Below are positions 59,192-64,000 of a stretch of 64,000 bases of DNA, piece after piece. The notes below the pieces were generated by a model that worked only from the letters and a program-made list of their open reading frames with translations, was not told the DNA's origin and made no database searches. The translations under genes and the position numbers were made by a program. Positions within the stretch are counted from its first letter, which is position 1. Each line of letters starts with the position of its first letter. This DNA is from an uncultured Actinomycetes bacterium (GTDB taxonomy: Bacteria; Actinomycetota; Coriobacteriia; Coriobacteriales; Atopobiaceae). The stretch is from contig OMXZ01000008.1 of assembly GCA_900315165.1 (NCBI GenBank), positions 1 through 64,000 on the forward strand, given 5' to 3'.

Positions 59192-61309
59192 ATGGCCAAT
59201 CCCGACGTTGTCCACGCACTCACCAATGATGACATCTATATGCTGGCGGAAGGCGATTGGTTCCGCAGCTACGAGAAGCTGGGCGCGCACCCGGCCACGG
59301 TCGACGGGAAGAAGGGCTACTCCTTCGCCGTCTGGGCCCCCGGCGTGCGTGGCGTCCATGTGATCGGCGAGTTCAACGGCTGGGACCCCGAGGCCACGCC
59401 GCTTTCCGTCACGCCCTATGGCGGCGTCTGGGAGGGGTTTGTGCCCGGCGTCGTGGAGGGCCAGCTCTACAAGTACCTGATCGAGACCCAGAACGGCGAC
59501 CTGCTCTACAAGGCCGACCCCTATGCCTTCTCGGCCGAGCTCATCCCCGGCACCGCCTCCCGCACGGCCGACCTGTCCGGCTACACATGGGGCGACAAGA
59601 AATGGATGGACGCGCGCAAGAAGCGCGAGCACCTCAAGGAACCCCTCAACATCTTCGAGGTGCACCTGGGTTCCTGGAAGCGCCATGACGATGGCCTGGC
59701 TGGCAACGGCGACCCCGACTCCGACGACCACGCGGGTACCTACCTCACCTATGACGACCTGTCGGTCGAGCTCGTCGACTACGTCAAGAAGATGGGCTAT
59801 TCCCATATCGAGATTCTCCCCGTGATGGAGCATCCCTTCGACGGGTCGTGGGGCTATCAGGTCACGGGCTATTACGCGCCGACCTCCCGCTACGGCACGC
59901 CCAAGCAGTTCAAGCATTTCGTCGATGCCTGCCACGAGGCGGGCATCGGCGTCATCCTCGACTGGGTGCCTGGCGGCTTCTGCCGCGACGAGCAGGGCCT
60001 GGTGCACTTCAACGGCGACAAGCTCTACGAGAAGGAGGAGCACCCCAACTGGGGCACCTTCAAGTTCGACCTGGGCCGCGGCGAGGTGCAGACTTTCCTG
60101 ATCTCCAACCTGCTCTACTGGGTGGACGAATACCACGCCGACGGCATCCGCATGGACGGTGTGACCTCTATGCTCTACCTCAACTTCGGCATCGACGACC
60201 CGCGCATGAAGAAGTTCAACGACAAGGGCACGGAGGAGGACTTCGCCTCCATCGAGTTCATCCGCAACTGCAACAAGACCATCGGCAAGTACTATCCCGA
60301 CGTCATGATGATCGCCGAGGAGTCCACGGCCTGGCCGCTCGTGACCTACCCGCCCGAGGACGGCGGCCTGGGCTTCAACTTTAAGTGGGACATGGGTTGG
60401 ATGAACGACACGCTGCACTACATGCAGACCGACTTCCCCTATCGCCCGGGCAACCACGGCTTCCTCACCTTCTCGATCATGTACGCCTTCAACGAGAACT
60501 TCGTGCTGCCCCTGTCCCACGACGAGGTCGTCCATGGCAAGTGCTCGCTCATCACTCGCATGCCGGGCGACTACTGGCGTCAGTTCGCGGGCATGCGCGC
60601 CCTGGCTTTCTACCAGATGACCCATCCCGGCGCCAAGCTCAACTTCATGGGCAACGAGATCGCCCAGTTCATCGAATGGCGCTATTACGAGGGCATTCAG
60701 TACTTCCTGACGGAGCAATACGAGGCCCATGCCAGCCAGCAGCACTTCGTTGCCGCCCTCAACAAGTTCTACAACGAGCACCCCGCCCTCTGGCAGCGTG
60801 CCTACGCGTCCGACGGCTTCGAGTGGGTCAACGCCAACGACGCCGACCAGTCCATCATCAGCTTCGTGCGTCACGGCGACGACCCCACAGACGACCTGGT
60901 CATCCTCATCAACTTCGACCCGGCGACCTATGAGGAGTTCCGCATCGGCCTTCCGCGCGCGGGCCTCTGGAAGGAAGTCTTCAACACCGATGCCGAGGAA
61001 TTCGGCGGTTCGGGCGTCACCAATAGCGGCACCGTGTACGAGTCCCTTCCAGAGGACTGTGACGGGCGCGATAATTCTGTCATCATCCGTGTTCCGCCCA
61101 TAGGCGGTGTCGTGCTAGCCTACGAGGGACCGCTTCCAAAGAAGGAGAAGGCGGCAAAGGCGCCCGCGACCAAGAAGGAGACCGTCACCAAGAAGGCGCC
61201 GCGCAAGGCCGCCGCAGGCAAGAAATCCCCTGCGGCTCCCAAGGCAACGGCAAAGAAGGCGGCAGCGAAGTCGACCCCGACCGCGAAGAAGCGCTCCAAA
61301 AAGGCGTAG
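59192..61309 (+). CDS. glgB: 1,4-alpha-glucan branching enzyme with a Lys/Ala-rich C-terminal tail
   Basis: A 705-residue GH13 branching enzyme. A CBM48 domain (FAVWAPGVRGVHVIGEFNGWD) is followed by the catalytic barrel with nucleophile Asp in IRMDGVTSMLY, acid/base Glu in MIAEESTAW and LSHDEVVHGK, and a C-terminal beta domain. It makes alpha-1,6 branches in glycogen. Unusually the last ~55 residues are almost only Lys, Ala, Pro, Thr and Ser (for example KKAAAKSTPTAKKRSKKA), like linker-histone or actinobacterial HU tails. GGAGG precedes the ATG. The glycogen phosphorylase gene follows after 70 bases. Confidence 0.95.
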   Translation: MANPDVVHALTNDDIYMLAEGDWFRSYEKLGAHPATVDGKKGYSFAVWAPGVRGVHVIGEFNGWDPEATPLSVTPYGGVWEGFVPGVVEGQLYKYLIETQNGDLLYKADPYAFSAELIPGTASRTADLSGYTWGDKKWMDARKKREHLKEPLNIFEVHLGSWKRHDDGLAGNGDPDSDDHAGTYLTYDDLSVELVDYVKKMGYSHIEILPVMEHPFDGSWGYQVTGYYAPTSRYGTPKQFKHFVDACHEAGIGVILDWVPGGFCRDEQGLVHFNGDKLYEKEEHPNWGTFKFDLGRGEVQTFLISNLLYWVDEYHADGIRMDGVTSMLYLNFGIDDPRMKKFNDKGTEEDFASIEFIRNCNKTIGKYYPDVMMIAEESTAWPLVTYPPEDGGLGFNFKWDMGWMNDTLHYMQTDFPYRPGNHGFLTFSIMYAFNENFVLPLSHDEVVHGKCSLITRMPGDYWRQFAGMRALAFYQMTHPGAKLNFMGNEIAQFIEWRYYEGIQYFLTEQYEAHASQQHFVAALNKFYNEHPALWQRAYASDGFEWVNANDADQSIISFVRHGDDPTDDLVILINFDPATYEEFRIGLPRAGLWKEVFNTDAEEFGGSGVTNSGTVYESLPEDCDGRDNSVIIRVPPIGGVVLAYEGPLPKKEKAAKAPATKKETVTKKAPRKAAAGKKSPAAPKATAKKAAAKSTPTAKKRSKKA

Positions 61310-61379
61310 GCGCGGCGGGAACCGGACCGGGAGAGGACCGGGCGTCTGAGCTGCGCACAACCAGCGTCGAAAGGCAACC

Positions 61380-63833
61380 ATGCAATTCCAGACGAAACAG
61401 GATAAGGGCATCGGCGGCAAGGTGTTCGAGACCAAGGAGCAGTTCGAGGAGCAGTTCGAGGACAGCTGCCAGGCGGCTTTCGGCCGCACCTTCGCGAACT
61501 GCAGCGACTATGAGCGCTTCTATGTGCTGGCCTCCCTCATCGCCCGCCGCTCGCACAACATCGAGCTGAAGACCCACAAGCCCAAGCAGGAGAAGCGCGT
61601 CTTCTACTTCTCCCTCGAGTTCCTGATCGGTCCGCTGCTGGACAACTACCTGCTCAACCTGGGCGTTCGCGACCTCGTGAAGGAGGGCCTGAAGGATCTG
61701 GGTACCGATCTGGACACCCTCGAGGCCCAGGAGGTCGACCCCGGCCTTGGCAACGGTGGCCTTGGACGTCTGGCTGCGTGCTTCCTAGATTCCATGGCCA
61801 CGGAGGGCATCGCCGGCTACGGCAACGGCATGCGCTACCGCTACGGCCTCTTCCACCAGGACATCGAGGGCGGCCGCCAGGTCGAGCGCACGGACAACTG
61901 GCTCGAGCGCGGCTACCCCTGGGAGACTCGCAAGGACGGCAGCGCCGTCACGGTACAGTTCGGCGGCCAGGTCGTCCGCCACGAGAAGGACGGCTACTAC
62001 TGGTTCACCCAGGAGGGCGGCGAGGTCGTCCGCGCCGTCCCCTATGACGTGCCCATCGTGGGCTACGGCGGCGAGCTCGTGAACCGCCTGCGCATCTGGA
62101 AGGCCGAGCCCAACAGCGAGGACTTCGACCTGGACGCCTTCAACGCCGGCGACTACGCCAAGGCCAGCAAGTTCCGTACGGACGTCGAGGCCATCTCGAC
62201 GATCCTGTATCCCAACGACGCCGGCGAGCACGGCCGTATGCTCCGCCTCAAGCAGGAGTACCTCTTCGTCTCTGCCGGACTCCAGACCATCCTGCGCGAC
62301 TACGTGAAGGATTTCGGCGACGACGCCTGGGACCAGCTGTCCGACTACGTGGCCATCCACACCAACGACACGCACCCCGCCATGTGCGGCCCCGAGCTCA
62401 TGCGCCAGCTGGTCGACGTCCACCACGTCGATTTCGACCGTGCCTACCAGATCGCCTGCAAGACGATTTCCTACACCAACCACACCGTCATGCCCGAGGC
62501 GCTGGAGAAGTGGCCGATCAACACCTTCCGCGCCCTGCTGCCGCGCGTCTACATGTTCATCGAGGAGATCGACCGCCGCTATCGCGAGAACTTCCCCCAG
62601 ACCGCACCCAACTGGCACGAGCAGCTGCAGAACACCGCCATCCTCTGGGACGGCCAGGTGCGCATGGCCAACCTCTCGGTCATCTTCTCGCACTCCGTCA
62701 ACGGCGTGTCCGCCCTCCATACCTCGATTCTCGAGCAGAGCGTGCTGAAGGACTTCTACGAGCTTGAGCCCGCCAAGTTCAACAACAAGACCAACGGCGT
62801 CTCGCACCGCCGCTTCCTCGGCAACGCCAACCCGCCCTACGCCAAGCTCATCTGCGACGCGATCGGCGAGGGCTGGCTCAAGGACGCCGACGAGCTCAAG
62901 AAGCTCGAACAGTTTGAGAACGACCCGAGCTTCCTGGAAGGCTTTGAGAAGGCAAAGGCGGCCGACAAGGTCCGTCTGGCCAAGTACGTCAAGGACACCA
63001 CGGGCGTCGAGTTGGACACCAACATGATCTTCGACGTGCAGGTCAAGCGCTTCCATGCCTACAAGCGCCAGCTCCTCAACGCCTTCAAGGTGATGGACAT
63101 CTACAACCGCCTGCTCGCCGACCCGAGCTACGACATCCACCCCACGGCTTTCATCTTCGCCGGCAAGGCGGCCCAGAGCTACACCTTCGCCAAGGAGGTC
63201 ATCCGCCTGATCAACTCGCTGGCCGACGTCATCAACCACGACGATCGCGTCAACAAGAAGATCATGGTGGCCTTCGTGCCCAACTTCGCGGTCAGCAACG
63301 CGCAGTTCATTTACTCCGCCGCCGACATCTCCGAGCAGATCTCGGTCGCCGGCGCCGAGGCCTCCGGCACGTCCAACATGAAGCTCATGATGAACGGCGC
63401 CATCACCCTGGGCACCTACGACGGCTCCAACGTCGAGATCAGCCAGCTCGTGGGCGACGACAACATCAAGATCTTCGGCCTGCGTGCCAACGAGGTCGAC
63501 GAGCTGCGTGCTTCCCACAGCTACTACGCCTGGGATATGTACAACGGCGACCGCGCCCGTCTCGGCCACATCGTCGACCAGCTAACCGACGGCACCTTCG
63601 CCCGCCTGTCCGGCAATTTCGAGAGCATCCATGACGCCCTGATGGTCAATAACGACCAGGACCTCGTGCTCAAGGACTTCTATTCCTACGTCCAGGCTTG
63701 GGAGGAGCTCACGACCTTCTACGCCGACCGCGCCGCCTGGAACCGCTGCGGCGTCCACAACACAGCCGAGTCCGGCTTCTTCAGCTCCGACCGCACGATC
63801 CGCGAGTACGCCAAGGAGGTCTGGGGGATGTAA
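61380..63833 (+). CDS. glgP: Glycogen/starch phosphorylase
   Basis: An 817-residue GT35 phosphorylase of full length. FSLEFLIGPLLDNYLLNLG, GLGNGGLGRLAACFLDSMA and the pyridoxal-phosphate Lys in EASGTSNMKLMMNGA (usually SGTGNMK) are recognisable. It releases glucose-1-phosphate from glycogen, using the polymer that GlgB branches; both are probably transcribed together from the promoter at 59104. AAAGG lies a few bases before the ATG. A strong terminator follows. Confidence 0.96.
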   Translation: MQFQTKQDKGIGGKVFETKEQFEEQFEDSCQAAFGRTFANCSDYERFYVLASLIARRSHNIELKTHKPKQEKRVFYFSLEFLIGPLLDNYLLNLGVRDLVKEGLKDLGTDLDTLEAQEVDPGLGNGGLGRLAACFLDSMATEGIAGYGNGMRYRYGLFHQDIEGGRQVERTDNWLERGYPWETRKDGSAVTVQFGGQVVRHEKDGYYWFTQEGGEVVRAVPYDVPIVGYGGELVNRLRIWKAEPNSEDFDLDAFNAGDYAKASKFRTDVEAISTILYPNDAGEHGRMLRLKQEYLFVSAGLQTILRDYVKDFGDDAWDQLSDYVAIHTNDTHPAMCGPELMRQLVDVHHVDFDRAYQIACKTISYTNHTVMPEALEKWPINTFRALLPRVYMFIEEIDRRYRENFPQTAPNWHEQLQNTAILWDGQVRMANLSVIFSHSVNGVSALHTSILEQSVLKDFYELEPAKFNNKTNGVSHRRFLGNANPPYAKLICDAIGEGWLKDADELKKLEQFENDPSFLEGFEKAKAADKVRLAKYVKDTTGVELDTNMIFDVQVKRFHAYKRQLLNAFKVMDIYNRLLADPSYDIHPTAFIFAGKAAQSYTFAKEVIRLINSLADVINHDDRVNKKIMVAFVPNFAVSNAQFIYSAADISEQISVAGAEASGTSNMKLMMNGAITLGTYDGSNVEISQLVGDDNIKIFGLRANEVDELRASHSYYAWDMYNGDRARLGHIVDQLTDGTFARLSGNFESIHDALMVNNDQDLVLKDFYSYVQAWEELTTFYADRAAWNRCGVHNTAESGFFSSDRTIREYAKEVWGM

Positions 63834-63861
63834 CGCACCCCTCTGATACATCCGACCTGTC

Positions 63862-63895
63862 GGGGGCGCCGTTCGCAGATTCGGCGCCCCCTTTT
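63862..63895 (+). terminator. Terminator after glgP
   Basis: A perfect 10-bp stem (63862-63871 with 63882-63891) with a 10-base loop is followed by four T residues. Confidence 0.92.
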
Positions 63896-64000
63896 CATGC
63901 CTCGGCAGCGATACTGTAGGCGCCCCTGTGCTCACGGCACGGAAACAAAAGGGATTTTCCGCCCGGCACCGGGCGGTGGAGGAAAAGTTAGGAAGTACGA
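63896..64000 (+). other. Start of a leader region at the window end
   Basis: The last 105 bases hold a tight hairpin (CCGCCCGG with CCGGGCGG near 63960-63977) and a purine-rich stretch, but no gene start. It may be the 5' leader of the next gene. I do not recognise a riboswitch class. Confidence 0.3.

Noticed and set aside
63900-64000. A riboswitch in the last bases of the window
   Set aside because: A GC hairpin and purine-rich stretch are visible, but no conserved core of a known class, and the region is cut by the window end.

Overview
The window is GC-rich (roughly 65%) actinobacterial DNA, most like a gut Coriobacteriia such as Collinsella or a close relative. The evidence is codon use rich in G and C at third positions, dense strand-switching gene blocks, paired GHKL/LytTR regulators, membrane-anchored GH3 enzymes and an amino-acid/sugar fermenter gene set. 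The genus is an inference.

Layout. 1-5146: stress block with the 3' part of clpB, a PASTA-domain membrane protein, two small proteins and an Hsp20. 5201-17354: sucrose/fructan island with a LacI-type regulator, a sucrose-type PTS permease, fructokinase, three GH32 enzymes, two HAD phosphatases and a GH13 sucrose phosphorylase. 17703-20789: an alkyltransferase-like protein whose nucleophilic Cys is Ser, an alpha/beta hydrolase and a DUF308 membrane protein. 20879-22541: an IS110/IS1111 element that split a long palindrome. 22600-25393: a divergent S-adenosylhomocysteine-hydrolase-like protein with an amidohydrolase. 25411-40587: three GH3 glycosidases, two GHKL-kinase/LytTR-regulator pairs, a GtrA-like protein and two Uma2-family proteins. 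40602-43475: an S33 peptidase and an ATPase of the DUF234 type. 43482-46822: purine nucleoside phosphorylase, AHCY homologue and amidohydrolase. 46986-49669: a polar amino acid ABC transporter. 49724-58240: a LacI-sensor/GGDEF fusion, dnaX, recR, ybaB, tRNA-Asp, a broken mutY-like gene and rubrerythrin. 58337-63833: nth, glgB and glgP.

How the genes work together. A 12-base motif, AGAACGATTCCA, occurs in front of the PTS gene, in front of the reverse-strand GH32/sucrose phosphorylase operon and in front of glgB. This suggests one LacI-family regulon joining sucrose uptake to glycogen turnover. The reverse operon at 43.5-46.8 kb looks like a route that deaminates S-adenosylhomocysteine, hydrolyses the inosyl product and phosphorolyses inosine.

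The most unusual system is at 25.4-39.9 kb. All three GH3 genes have a direct repeat with exactly 21 bp spacing, followed 32-33 bp later by a -10-like hexamer. This is the geometry expected of LytTR activator sites. Two of the GH3 genes are divergent from a LytTR/GHKL pair, have their GH3 domains in reversed order and are predicted to be tethered in the membrane at both ends. The two kinases lack a normal ATP-binding N box. Three genes (the PASTA protein, dnaX and mutY) appear frameshifted in this sequence, so sequencing error should be considered.
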